NCBI GenBank assembly: GCA_022572625.1 | Contig: JACZVN010000013.1 | Span: 1-8,401 of the forward strand | Source of the DNA: Patescibacteria group bacterium | Lineage (GTDB): Bacteria; Patescibacteriota; Patescibacteriia; UBA2591; UBA6264 | Direction of reading: 5' to 3' | Length of the DNA: 8,401 nt | Notes under the pieces: generated by a model | Databases searched by the model: none | Told to the model about the DNA's origin: nothing | What the model saw: the letters and a program-made list of their open reading frames with translations, nothing else | Shown here: in pieces, positions 1 to 8,199 of the stretch | Position numbering within the stretch: the stretch's first letter is position 1 | Layout: each line of letters starts with the position of its first letter | Position numbers and translations under genes: made by a program

Positions 1-642
<642 letters not shown>

Positions 643-679
643 AAATTTATTTATTATTAAAGTTAAATTTTTTTAAATT

Positions 680-3600
680 ATGCCTACACCATCAACTATT
701 AGTACTTTGACCCTGCCGAGCAATAAGCGTCGCCGTCCTTTAGATTTTGATTCTATTAGGTTACGTTTAGCTTCGCCTCAAGAAATAGAATCATGGTCCC
801 ATGGTGAAGTCCTTAAGCCAGAAACGATTAACTATCGCAGCCGTAAGCCAGAACGAGACGGTTTATTTTGTCAAAAGATTTTTGGGCCGGTTAAAGATTG
901 GCAATGTGCTTGTGGTAAATATAAAAAACTTCGCTATCGAGGGATTACCTGTGATCGTTGTGGAGTAGAGATAACTAGAAGTTTAGTTAGAAGGGAAAGA
1001 TTGGGTCATATTAAGTTAGCCGCTCCGGTAACTCATATTTGGTTTTTACGAGGTCTTCCTTCAAAAATAGGACTGCTTTTAAATTTATCCATTCAGGGAT
1101 TAGAAAAAGTAGTCTATTTTGCTAATTTTATTATTACTCACGTCGATCAAGATTTAAAAGAAGAAATTTTAGCTAATTTAGAAGAAGAATTTAAACAAGA
1201 AAAGAAGAATTTAAAAAATGATGAAAAACAACTTCAAGAATTAATGGAAAATTATACTAAAACCCGCAAAGAAATTAATGAAATAGTTTATAAAATTTTC
1301 TTAACTGAATTACAATATCGAGACCTTTCATTAAAATACGGGCATATTTTTGAAGCTGATATTGGCGCCGAAGCAATTTTAAAACTTTTAGAAAATATTG
1401 ATCCTTTAAAATTAATTAAAGAATTAGAAAAAGAAAAAATTAAAACAGTTAATCCAGCTAAAAAAAAGAAATTACTTCAGCGATTAAAATATGCCCATAA
1501 TTTTGCGGCCAATAAAATTAAACCCGAATATATGATTTTACGCGTTGTTCCAGTTATCCCGCCCGAGTTAAGGCCGTTAGTCCCTTTGGATGGAGGTCGA
1601 TTTGCTTCTTCAGATTTAAATGACTTATACCGCCGGGTCATTAATCGGAATAACCGGTTAAAACGTCTTTATGATTTGCATGCTCCCGAAGTAATTTTAC
1701 GCAATGAAAAAAGAATGCTTCAAGAGGCCGTGGACGCTTTAATTGATAATGATATGAGGTCGGGTAAAACCACTATTTCTTCAACGGGCCAGCGCCGAAC
1801 CTTAAAATCTTTAGCTGATATTTTAAAAGGAAAACAAGGACGTTTTCGCCAAAATTTATTAGGTAAAAGAGTGGATTATTCCGGTCGTTCAGTAATTGTG
1901 GTCGGACCGCGACTTAAATTGCATCAATGTGGTATCCCTAAAATTATGGCCGTAGAACTTTTTAAACCATTTATTGCTTCTAAATTAATTAAAAGAGAGA
2001 TTGTTCATAATGTTCGCAGCGCCAATCGTTTAATTGAAACAGGTACGGAAGAGGTTTGGGCTATTTTAGAGGAGATTACTAAGAATTCCTATGTTTTACT
2101 GAATCGAGCTCCCACCCTCCATCGTTTAGGGATTCAAGCTTTTCAGCCAGTTTTAATTGAAGGCAAGGCGATTCAGATTCACCCGTTGGTTTGTGCTGCG
2201 TTTAATGCTGATTTTGACGGTGATCAGATGGCCGTTCATGTTCCGATTACTGAAAAAGCTCAAGAGGAAGCAAAAAATATTATTTTATCTACTCAAAATC
2301 TTTTAAAACCGGCTACCGGCGAACCAATTGTTACTCCGACCCAAGACATGATTTGGGGAGCCTATTATATGACTTCCATTGATGAGGATAAGCAAAAAGA
2401 AAAATTGCTTACTTTTAGTGGCATTGATGAAGCTGTTTTAGCTTATCAATTAAAGAAAATAGAACTTCAAGAAAAAATTAAAGTTAGAACAGATCAAGGG
2501 ATCCGAGAACTCAGTGTCGGCAGACTAATTTTTAATTCTATTTTACCGGCCGATGTTTATCACATGGATGTGGTCATCGATAAAAAAATCTTAAAAGATA
2601 TTGTTATTCAAACTATCGAAAAGTATGGGCGAAAAACAACCGTGGAATTATTAGACCGAATTAAAGAGACAACTCTTTTATATTTAACTTCTTCCGGACT
2701 TTCCTGGGGTATGGATGATTTGCCAAACCTCAAGGAAAAACCGGCCATTTTAGAAAAAGCGGAAAAAAAGATTGACGAAATTATATCTCAATATGGAATG
2801 GGATTATTATCGGAAAATGAGCGTTATTTAAAAAGTATTGAAGTATGGATTAAGACCAAGGATGAGATTTCTGATATTGTTAAGAAGAATCGGCCGGTTT
2901 CTAATTCAGTATTTTCCATGGTTGAATCTGGCGCCCGCGGTTCATGGACCCAGCTTACGCAAATGTTTGGCATGCGGGGCATTGTTTCATCTCCCACCGG
3001 ACGTTTAATTGAATTGCCCATTAAGTCATCTTTTAAAGAAGGATTTAATGTTTTAGAATATTTTATTTCTACCCATGGTTCTCGCAAAGGTGTTTCTGAT
3101 ACGGCCCTGAGAACGGCCAGCGCCGGTTATTTAACGCGTAGAATGGTGGATGTTAGTCAAGATATTATCATCAATGAACAAGATTGCCATACTAAGCAAG
3201 GTTTTCGTTTAACCCGTGAAGATGTTAAAACAATGGGAGAGGATTGGCAGATCAAATTAATTGGCCGGACCGTGCTTAAAAGTATTAAAGATCCAAAAAC
3301 TAAAAAAGTGGTTATTAAAGCCAATGAAATGGTATCTCGTAAGAAATCCGAAGAAATAGCTAAATTAAATCCAGAAGAAGTTTTTATTCGTTCCGCCTTA
3401 ACCTGCCAATCAATTAGGGGCATTTGTGTCCAATGTTATGGCTGGGATTTAGGTTTTAATCAGCCGGTAAAAATTGGTATCCCAGTCGGTATTATTGCCG
3501 CGCAAAGTATTGGTGAACCTGGTACGCAGCTTACTTTAAGGACTTTCCATACTGGTGGGGTGGCCGGACAAGATATTACCCAAGGTTTGCCTCGAGTGGA

Positions 3601-4291
3601 GGAACTTTTTGAAGTTCGTCCAATTAAAAGAAAAGCTCTTTTGGTTAAACATCAAGGGACGGTTGAAGTGATATCTGAGGGAGATCAAAAAACGATTATT
3701 ATTAAATATAAAAATAAGAAAGATAAAAAATTAAATAAAGAAGAACATGATGTGACTGGTTACGCGGTTTGGATTAAAAATGGTGAGTCAGTATCAGTGG
3801 GCCAGCAATTAACTGATGGCAGTATGGATTTACGAGAGCTTTATGAATTACGCGGCAAAGAAGAAGTGGTAAAATATATTTTAAGAGAAATACAATATAT
3901 TTATTCATCCCAAGGTCAAAATCTTAGTGATAAGCATATTGAGATAATTGTTCGGCAAATGTTTTCCCGGTGTTTAGTTAATGATGCTGGCGGCAGTGAA
4001 CTTTTACCTGGAGAAATAATACCCAAATCATATTTTTTAGAAGCTAATGAGAGAGCTAAAATTAAAGGAAAAAAATTGGCTGAGGCCAAAGAATTATTAT
4101 TGGGCATTACCAGGGTTTCACTTTCGGTGGACAGTTGGCTTTCGGCTGCTTCTTTTCAAGAAACATCCCGCGTTTTGGTTAACGCGGCGATTAGCGGTCG
4201 ACCGGATTATTTACGGGGATTAAAAGAGAATGTTATTGTCGGTCGATTAATTCCGGCTGGGACCGGATTAAAAAAGAAAAAACGTATATAA
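680..4291 (+). CDS. rpoC: DNA-directed RNA polymerase subunit beta'
   Basis: Complete beta' subunit, 1203 residues, close to the Bacillus-type length and without the large insertions of enterobacterial RpoC. The N-terminal zinc site has Cys76, Cys78, Cys91 and Cys94 (CACG...CDRCG). A Lys/Glu-rich, coiled-coil-like helix covers about 157-203. RFRQNLLGKRVDYSGRSVI lies at 388-406. The catalytic NADFDGD motif is at 509-515, with Asp511, Asp513 and Asp515 as the Mg2+ ligands. The second zinc site uses Cys836, Cys909, Cys916 and Cys919. The trigger-loop region AAQSIGEPGTQLTLRTFHTGG runs 940-960. The C-terminus carries the conserved SFQETSRVL and GLKENVIVGRLIPAGTG blocks. The ATG is the only reasonable start, since homology begins soon after at FDSIRLRLASPQEI, although no Shine-Dalgarno is visible. 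No frameshift or missing catalytic residue is seen. It is probably transcribed with rpoB and terminated by the hairpin at 4330. Confidence 0.99.
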   Translation: MPTPSTISTLTLPSNKRRRPLDFDSIRLRLASPQEIESWSHGEVLKPETINYRSRKPERDGLFCQKIFGPVKDWQCACGKYKKLRYRGITCDRCGVEITRSLVRRERLGHIKLAAPVTHIWFLRGLPSKIGLLLNLSIQGLEKVVYFANFIITHVDQDLKEEILANLEEEFKQEKKNLKNDEKQLQELMENYTKTRKEINEIVYKIFLTELQYRDLSLKYGHIFEADIGAEAILKLLENIDPLKLIKELEKEKIKTVNPAKKKKLLQRLKYAHNFAANKIKPEYMILRVVPVIPPELRPLVPLDGGRFASSDLNDLYRRVINRNNRLKRLYDLHAPEVILRNEKRMLQEAVDALIDNDMRSGKTTISSTGQRRTLKSLADILKGKQGRFRQNLLGKRVDYSGRSVIVVGPRLKLHQCGIPKIMAVELFKPFIASKLIKREIVHNVRSANRLIETGTEEVWAILEEITKNSYVLLNRAPTLHRLGIQAFQPVLIEGKAIQIHPLVCAAFNADFDGDQMAVHVPITEKAQEEAKNIILSTQNLLKPATGEPIVTPTQDMIWGAYYMTSIDEDKQKEKLLTFSGIDEAVLAYQLKKIELQEKIKVRTDQGIRELSVGRLIFNSILPADVYHMDVVIDKKILKDIVIQTIEKYGRKTTVELLDRIKETTLLYLTSSGLSWGMDDLPNLKEKPAILEKAEKKIDEIISQYGMGLLSENERYLKSIEVWIKTKDEISDIVKKNRPVSNSVFSMVESGARGSWTQLTQMFGMRGIVSSPTGRLIELPIKSSFKEGFNVLEYFISTHGSRKGVSDTALRTASAGYLTRRMVDVSQDIIINEQDCHTKQGFRLTREDVKTMGEDWQIKLIGRTVLKSIKDPKTKKVVIKANEMVSRKKSEEIAKLNPEEVFIRSALTCQSIRGICVQCYGWDLGFNQPVKIGIPVGIIAAQSIGEPGTQLTLRTFHTGGVAGQDITQGLPRVEELFEVRPIKRKALLVKHQGTVEVISEGDQKTIIIKYKNKKDKKLNKEEHDVTGYAVWIKNGESVSVGQQLTDGSMDLRELYELRGKEEVVKYILREIQYIYSSQGQNLSDKHIEIIVRQMFSRCLVNDAGGSELLPGEIIPKSYFLEANERAKIKGKKLAEAKELLLGITRVSLSVDSWLSAASFQETSRVLVNAAISGRPDYLRGLKENVIVGRLIPAGTGLKKKKRI

Positions 4292-4329
4292 AATATAGTT
4301 ATTTTTTAAGTTTTTAAAGATATAAAGAT

Positions 4330-4360
4330 AAACAAAATTTCGCTTGGCGAAATTTTGTTT
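4330..4360 (+). terminator. Rho-independent-type terminator after rpoBC
   Basis: A perfect 14-bp inverted repeat (4330-4343 paired with 4347-4360) encloses a TTG loop. The stem begins AAACAAAATTTCGC, so it is A/T-rich at the base with a GC-closed tip, and the right arm ends in the T-rich TTTTGTTTT. It begins 38 bases after the rpoC stop codon, the expected place to end the rpoBC transcript. The near-symmetry means it could also act on minus-strand transcripts. The stem is weaker in GC than classic intrinsic terminators, which fits the AT-rich genome. Function is inferred from structure and position. Confidence 0.75.
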
Positions 4361-4371
4361 TATGATATAAT
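4344..4371 (+). promoter_or_regulatory. Candidate extended -10 promoter for ftsK
   Basis: A perfect TATAAT (4366-4371) is preceded by TG one base upstream (4363-4364), giving the extended -10 form TGNTATAAT. The best -35 candidate is TTGGCG (4344-4349), 16 bases upstream, matching TTGACA at four of six positions and lying in the loop and tip of the terminator hairpin. Predicted transcription start is near 4378, giving a leader of about 22 bases that contains AGGAG (4382-4386), 14 bases before the ftsK ATG. The extended -10 makes the weak -35 tolerable. The promoter is predicted from sequence only. Confidence 0.6.
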
Positions 4372-4400
4372 GTTATAGGTTAGGAGTTTAGACTTAAAAT

Positions 4401-6575
4401 ATGGTGAAGAAAAAGAAAAATAACACAAAATTACGAAAAAAAAGAAAAATCCAAAAGAAGAAGTTTAATTTTTCTCGATTATCTGAAGCCCAACGTCAGG
4501 TCGTAGCGGTAATTTTAATTACGGTGGCTATTATTTTATTTTTAGGATTATTTAATTTAGCCGGCGTAGCCGGTGAATTTTTAGTTTTAGGTCTGGAAAT
4601 ACTTTTTGGCTGGGCCGCCTGGTTCATCCCTATTATTCTAATCATCGCCGCTCTAATCAGTCTTTATTATCTGCCGCTTCAAGATAGAAGTATTCATACT
4701 TTTAAAAAACCGCCTTCTTTTGGCGCCCGTTTTTTAGGGTTATTTTTTTTAGTGGTTATTGTCGCCAGTCTTTTCCATATTTATCTTGTTGATGACCAGT
4801 CAGCTTTACAAAATTACCAGGGCGGGGGATATATTGGTTATGCTTTAAGTTATCTCATGGTTAAGACCTTTGGTTTTTTGGCCAGTTGGGTAATTTTATC
4901 TGGAATTTTTATTATTTTTTTTATTGTTTCTTTTGCTGTAATTTTTAAATTTAAAGGCAAACAAGAAGAGATTTTAACTAAGGAAAGTTTTAGGCAAAAA
5001 ATTTCAAGGGGTCTAAGTTCAATTTTCAAAAAGGATGATAAGTTGGTTCTTAAACCCGAGGTTATTGATAAATTAGAAGAACCAATAGAAGAAGAAGTTA
5101 CTAAGTCGGAGAAAAGAAAATTATTTTCCAGTGATCAAGATGGAGTATCAGAAATTAATGTTTATTATCCTAAAAATAAAAAGAAAATCGAAATTCCACT
5201 TGATTTATTAGGGATGGATTCAGGTAAACCTAATGCCGGTGATGTTAAAGGAAACAAATTAACTATTCAAAAAACTTTAGAGAATTTTTCTATTCCGGTT
5301 GAAATGGGCGAAGTAAAAGTCGGTCCGACCGTTACTCAATATACTTTAAAACCAGCCGAAGGAATAAAATTATCCCAGATTATGACTTTACATAATGATT
5401 TAGCCATGGCTTTAGCCGTTCATCCTATTCGAATTGAAGCGCCGATTCCTGGGCAATCTTTAGTCGGGATTGAAGTTCCTAATCAAAAAGTGGCTATCAT
5501 TAGATTAAAGCAAATTTTGGCGAGCGAAACATTTAAAAAAAGAAAATCAAATTTAACTTTGGCTTTGGGTCGAGATGTAGCTGGAAATATTTGGTTGGCT
5601 GATTTAGCTAAAATGCCCCATATGTTAGTGGCTGGCGCCACTGGATCAGGTAAAACTATTTTCTTAAATTCATTAATTATTAGTTTAATTTATCAAAATT
5701 CGCCAGAGGATTTGCGGTTTATGTTAATTGATCCTAAAAGAGTAGAATTAACTTTTTATAATGATTTGCCCCATTTATTAACTCCGGTCATCACTGAAGT
5801 TGATAAAACCGTTAACGCTTTAAAGTGGTTGATTGGTGAAATGGACCGTCGTTTTGATGTTATGCACGAGGCTAAAAAGCGGGACATTCAAGCCTATAAT
5901 CAAGATCAACCTGATAAGTTCCCTTATATTGTAGTGATCATTGATGAGTTGGCTGATTTAATGGTTACGGCGGCCCATGAAATGGAAAGTTGTATTATTA
6001 GGTTGGCCCAGATGGCCAGGGCCACTGGTATTCATCTAATTATGGCCACCCAGCGTCCGTCAGTCGATGTTATTACTGGATTAATTAAAGCTAATATTAC
6101 TGCTCGCGCTGCTTTTTCCGTGGCTTCAGCAACTGATTCTCGAACTATTTTAGATTTTTCTGGTGCGGAAAAATTGTTAGGTCGAGGAGATATGCTTTTT
6201 GTTTCGCCTGAATTATCTAAACCTAAAAGGCTTCAAGGAGCTTATGTTTCAGATCAGGAAATAAAGAGAATAGTAGATTATTTAAAAAATATTACCGAGC
6301 CTAATTATGAGTCAGCAGTAACTGAATATAAATCTACTGAATCTCAAAAAGGATTTGGCGAATTAAAACAAGATGAGATGCTGTCTCAGGCTCGCGAAAT
6401 AGTTATTCAAACCGGCAAAGCTTCGGCTTCTTTTTTGCAAAGGAGATTGCGTATTGGCTACGCCCGAGCGGCTCGTCTTTTAGATTTATTAGAAGAAGAG
6501 GGGACAATTGGTCCGGCCGATGGGGCGAAACCAAGAGACGTTTATGTTAAAAAAGACGAAACAGAAGATTTCTAA
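4401..6575 (+). CDS. ftsK: DNA translocase FtsK/SpoIIIE
   Basis: A 724-residue septal DNA pump that moves chromosomal DNA during cell division. A Lys/Arg-rich cytoplasmic N-terminus (residues 1-25) precedes a membrane domain with hydrophobic segments near 33-51, 58-90, 110-130 and 143-183, giving the usual four-pass FtsK anchor. A charged linker of about 185-255 is short, as in SpoIIIE/SftA-sized proteins rather than the ~1300-residue E. coli FtsK. The motor follows: Walker A GATGSGKT (412-419), Walker B VVIIDELAD (511-519, Asp515 and Glu516), and MATQRPSVDVITGLIKANI from 548. The C-terminal winged-helix gamma domain (about 653-720, with TGKASASFLQRRLRIGYARA) is the part that reads DNA polarity sequences in characterised members. 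The start is supported by AGGAG at 4382-4386, although the 14-base spacing is long. It has its own candidate promoter and is followed after 56 bases by the HTH-membrane gene, probably in the same transcript. Confidence 0.97.
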   Translation: MVKKKKNNTKLRKKRKIQKKKFNFSRLSEAQRQVVAVILITVAIILFLGLFNLAGVAGEFLVLGLEILFGWAAWFIPIILIIAALISLYYLPLQDRSIHTFKKPPSFGARFLGLFFLVVIVASLFHIYLVDDQSALQNYQGGGYIGYALSYLMVKTFGFLASWVILSGIFIIFFIVSFAVIFKFKGKQEEILTKESFRQKISRGLSSIFKKDDKLVLKPEVIDKLEEPIEEEVTKSEKRKLFSSDQDGVSEINVYYPKNKKKIEIPLDLLGMDSGKPNAGDVKGNKLTIQKTLENFSIPVEMGEVKVGPTVTQYTLKPAEGIKLSQIMTLHNDLAMALAVHPIRIEAPIPGQSLVGIEVPNQKVAIIRLKQILASETFKKRKSNLTLALGRDVAGNIWLADLAKMPHMLVAGATGSGKTIFLNSLIISLIYQNSPEDLRFMLIDPKRVELTFYNDLPHLLTPVITEVDKTVNALKWLIGEMDRRFDVMHEAKKRDIQAYNQDQPDKFPYIVVIIDELADLMVTAAHEMESCIIRLAQMARATGIHLIMATQRPSVDVITGLIKANITARAAFSVASATDSRTILDFSGAEKLLGRGDMLFVSPELSKPKRLQGAYVSDQEIKRIVDYLKNITEPNYESAVTEYKSTESQKGFGELKQDEMLSQAREIVIQTGKASASFLQRRLRIGYARAARLLDLLEEEGTIGPADGAKPRDVYVKKDETEDF

Positions 6576-6620
6576 TATATTTATTTTTTTATTTAAAATA
6601 AGGTATGGCTTTTATAACTC

Positions 6621-6626
6621 GAGAGG
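6621..6626 (+). promoter_or_regulatory. Ribosome binding site favouring the start at 6632
   Basis: GAGAGG followed by TT lies five bases before the ATG at 6632 and resembles the anti-Shine-Dalgarno complement. The alternative in-frame ATG at 6605 has only a short AAGG immediately next to it. This site is the main reason for choosing the downstream start of the HTH-membrane gene. Confidence 0.55.
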
Positions 6627-6631
6627 TTAAA

Positions 6632-7249
6632 ATGAATACATTGGGGGATTTTTTAAAGCAAGCTCGTCAATCTCAGGGCTGGAATTTAAAAGAGATTGAA
6701 ACTAAGACAGGTATTTCATTAAGATATCTTGAATTTTTAGAGAAAAATGATTTTTATAAATTTCCTAATTTGACTTATGCCCGCGGTTCTCTTTCTCAAT
6801 ATGCAGAATTTTTAGGCCTTGACTCACCAAAAATTATTAAACGGTTTCAAGAGGAATTTAAAGAAATTTCTACTTCTAATAAAGTCAGTTCATCAACTCC
6901 TACTCCTAGAAAGAGATTTAATCCGAAATTTGTTTTAGGTTTAATTGTCACTCTCTTGATTTTATTTTATTTAGGTTTTAGTATAAAAAGATTACTTTTT
7001 ATCCCCCAAATTGAAATAATTTCACCGCCAGATGATTTCCAAACCCAAGAATCAACCCTAATGATTGAAGGTAGAGTGGAACTAGGGATAGATGTATTTA
7101 TTAATGATCAGGCGATCAGCCAAATTAATAATGGATATTTTCAAGAAAAAATAGAATTATTGCCTGGCTTAAATATAATTGAAATTTCCGCTAAGAAAAA
7201 ATATTCTCGTCAACGCGTTATTTACCGCCGGGTGGTATTAGAAGAATAA
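6632..7249 (+). CDS. RodZ-like protein: N-terminal HTH, single transmembrane segment, extracytoplasmic beta domain
   Basis: A 205-residue protein with three parts. Residues 3-65 form a helix-turn-helix of the HTH_25/RodZ type (TLGDFLKQARQSQGWNLKEI, then TGISLRYLEFLE, FPNLTYARGSLSQYAEFLGLD). A Ser/Thr/Pro-rich linker and the basic patch RKRFNPK precede one hydrophobic segment (about 100-118). The outer part, about 125-205, opens IEIISPPDDF and has the pattern MIEGRVELGIDVFIND...GYFQEKIELLPGLNIIEISA, which resembles Glucodextran_B/Big-like beta-sandwich domains. RodZ links MreB to the elongation machinery in rods, but here the partner is unknown and the ectodomain is short; an anchored transcription regulator is an alternative. 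ATG 6632 is preferred over ATG 6605 (nine more residues) because of GAGAGG at 6621 and because family similarity begins right after it. It probably shares the ftsK transcript. Confidence 0.85.
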   Translation: MNTLGDFLKQARQSQGWNLKEIETKTGISLRYLEFLEKNDFYKFPNLTYARGSLSQYAEFLGLDSPKIIKRFQEEFKEISTSNKVSSSTPTPRKRFNPKFVLGLIVTLLILFYLGFSIKRLLFIPQIEIISPPDDFQTQESTLMIEGRVELGIDVFINDQAISQINNGYFQEKIELLPGLNIIEISAKKKYSRQRVIYRRVVLEE

Positions 7250-7252
7250 ACA

Positions 7253-7271
7253 CTGTCACGGAGCGTGACAG
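7253..7271. terminator. Short perfect hairpin after the HTH-membrane gene
   Basis: CTGTCACG (7253-7260) pairs perfectly with CGTGACAG (7264-7271) around a GAG loop, starting three bases after the TAA stop. The position suggests a 3' end signal for the ftsK-HTH transcript. No T-run follows on the plus strand, so it is not a canonical intrinsic terminator. It may instead stabilise the 3' end or be a binding site for a dimeric protein. Confidence 0.4.
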
Positions 7272-7274
7272 GTA

Positions 7275-7338
7275 TGTAATTCCGTCGCTCGCCCCAGATG
7301 AAAACAAGCTTTCGCCTGCGGTCTCGCTAGGAATTATA
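7275..7338. repeat. GC-rich intergenic element with inverted ends (REP-like candidate)
   Basis: The ends TGTAATTCC (7275-7283) and GGAATTATA (7330-7338) are inverted and pair over nine positions, one of them a G-T wobble. They enclose an interior that is about 60% GC (7284-7331), clearly richer than the surrounding AT-rich DNA. The interior contains related same-direction words (TCGCTCGCC, TTCGCCTGCG, TCTCGCT) and no convincing open reading frame. The form resembles repetitive extragenic palindromes or a miniature element, or a small structured RNA in the recA leader. Only one copy is in the window, so repetitiveness is not shown. Confidence 0.4.
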
Positions 7339-7340
7339 AT
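7335..7340 (+). promoter_or_regulatory. Candidate -10 box for recA
   Basis: TATAAT sits 25 bases before the recA ATG, overlapping the right end of the GC-rich element. The best -35 at a fair distance, TTCGCC (7311-7316, 18-base spacer), matches the consensus poorly. The AT-rich surroundings make chance matches common. I saw no evident SOS/LexA operator nearby. Confidence 0.3.
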
Positions 7341-7365
7341 TAATAATTAATGTTAATTTTATTAT

Positions 7366-8199
7366 ATGGCAAAAAAACAAGAAAATAAGGTTTCCAACCG
7401 AGAAAAAGCCGCCCAGGCGGCAGTCGAACAATTACAAGCTCGATTTGGTGAAGGGGCTATTATGAGGCTCAAGGAAGCTAAAAGAATGAAGGTAGAAGTT
7501 ATTCCCACCGGTTGTCTTTCTTTAGATTTAGCTTTGGGCGCCGGCGGCATCCCCCGAGGACGGATTACAGAAATTTTTGGCAATGAAATGACTGGTAAAA
7601 GCACTTTAGCTCTTCATATTATCGCTGAGGCTCAAAAATTGGGCGGCATTGCCGCTTTTGTTGATGCCGAACACGCCCTTGATCCAGAATATGCCAAACG
7701 GATTGGGGTTAAAATTGATGATTTATTAATTTCTCAACCTGACAATGGTGAGCAGGCTTTGGAGATTGTTGAAACTCTAGTGCGCTCCAATGGCATTGAC
7801 GTGATTGTCATTGATTCCGTCGCCGCCCTAACTCCGAGAAAAGAAATAGAGGGAGAGATGGGAGATCACCACATCGGACTCCAGGCTAGATTAATGAGTC
7901 AAGGTTTAAGAAAATTGACTAGTATTGTTAGTAAAACTAAAACAGTCGTAATTTTTATTAATCAGATTCGAATGAGAATCGGAGTCTTTTTTGGTAATCC
8001 AGAAACAACGACTGGAGGATTGGCCTTAAAATTTTATTCGTCAATTAGGATTGAAGTCAGGCGTCTCGCTCAAATTAAAAAGGGTGAAGAAGTAATTGGT
8101 AATCGCGTTAAGGCTAAGATTGTCAAAAATAAAGTAGCGCCGCCGTTTAAGATTTGTGAATTTGATATCATGTATAACGAAGGTATATCAAAAGTATGA
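7366..8199 (+). CDS. recA: Recombinase RecA, C-terminally truncated at a sequence junction
   Basis: The RecA strand-exchange ATPase core, 277 codons instead of the usual ~340-350. Residues 1-30 hold the N-terminal helix ([21 protein letters not shown]). Walker A is GNEMTGKST (72-80), an unusual variant of GPESSGKTT. DAEHALD (100-106) contains the catalytic Glu102. Walker B is VIVID (146-150). The L1 region is [18 protein letters not shown] (162-179), and the L2 region is [10 protein letters not shown] then GNPETTTGG (198-218) with the switch Gln200. The family pattern continues through [15 protein letters not shown] and EGISK, then meets TGA at 8197. Homologues continue with (V)GE(I/L)(I/L)DLG, an invariant-looking WYSY block and an acidic tail; these are absent. 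After the stop come codons for EILD, after which similarity ends and an unrelated minus-strand frame begins. No Shine-Dalgarno is seen before the ATG. I regard this as recA cut by a chimeric or rearranged junction, not a natural short RecA. Confidence 0.93.
   Translation: MAKKQENKVSNREKAAQAAVEQLQARFGEGAIMRLKEAKRMKVEVIPTGCLSLDLALGAGGIPRGRITEIFGNEMTGKSTLALHIIAEAQKLGGIAAFVDAEHALDPEYAKRIGVKIDDLLISQPDNGEQALEIVETLVRSNGIDVIVIDSVAALTPRKEIEGEMGDHHIGLQARLMSQGLRKLTSIVSKTKTVVIFINQIRMRIGVFFGNPETTTGGLALKFYSSIRIEVRRLAQIKKGEEVIGNRVKAKIVKNKVAPPFKICEFDIMYNEGISKV

Noticed and set aside
2824..4107. Minus-strand open frames inside rpoC (2824-3087, 3157-3423, 3916-4107)
   Set aside because: They lie opposite highly conserved rpoC coding sequence, and their translations show no recognisable domain; they are antisense shadows.
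6605..6631. Upstream ATG at 6605 as the start of the HTH-membrane gene
   Set aside because: It adds nine residues outside the HTH domain, and its only ribosome-site candidate touches the ATG; GAGAGG at 6621 better fits the ATG at 6632. It is not excluded.
7362..7604. Minus-strand open frame over the start of recA
   Set aside because: It overlaps the conserved recA N-terminal coding region, has no family pattern and no separate start signal.
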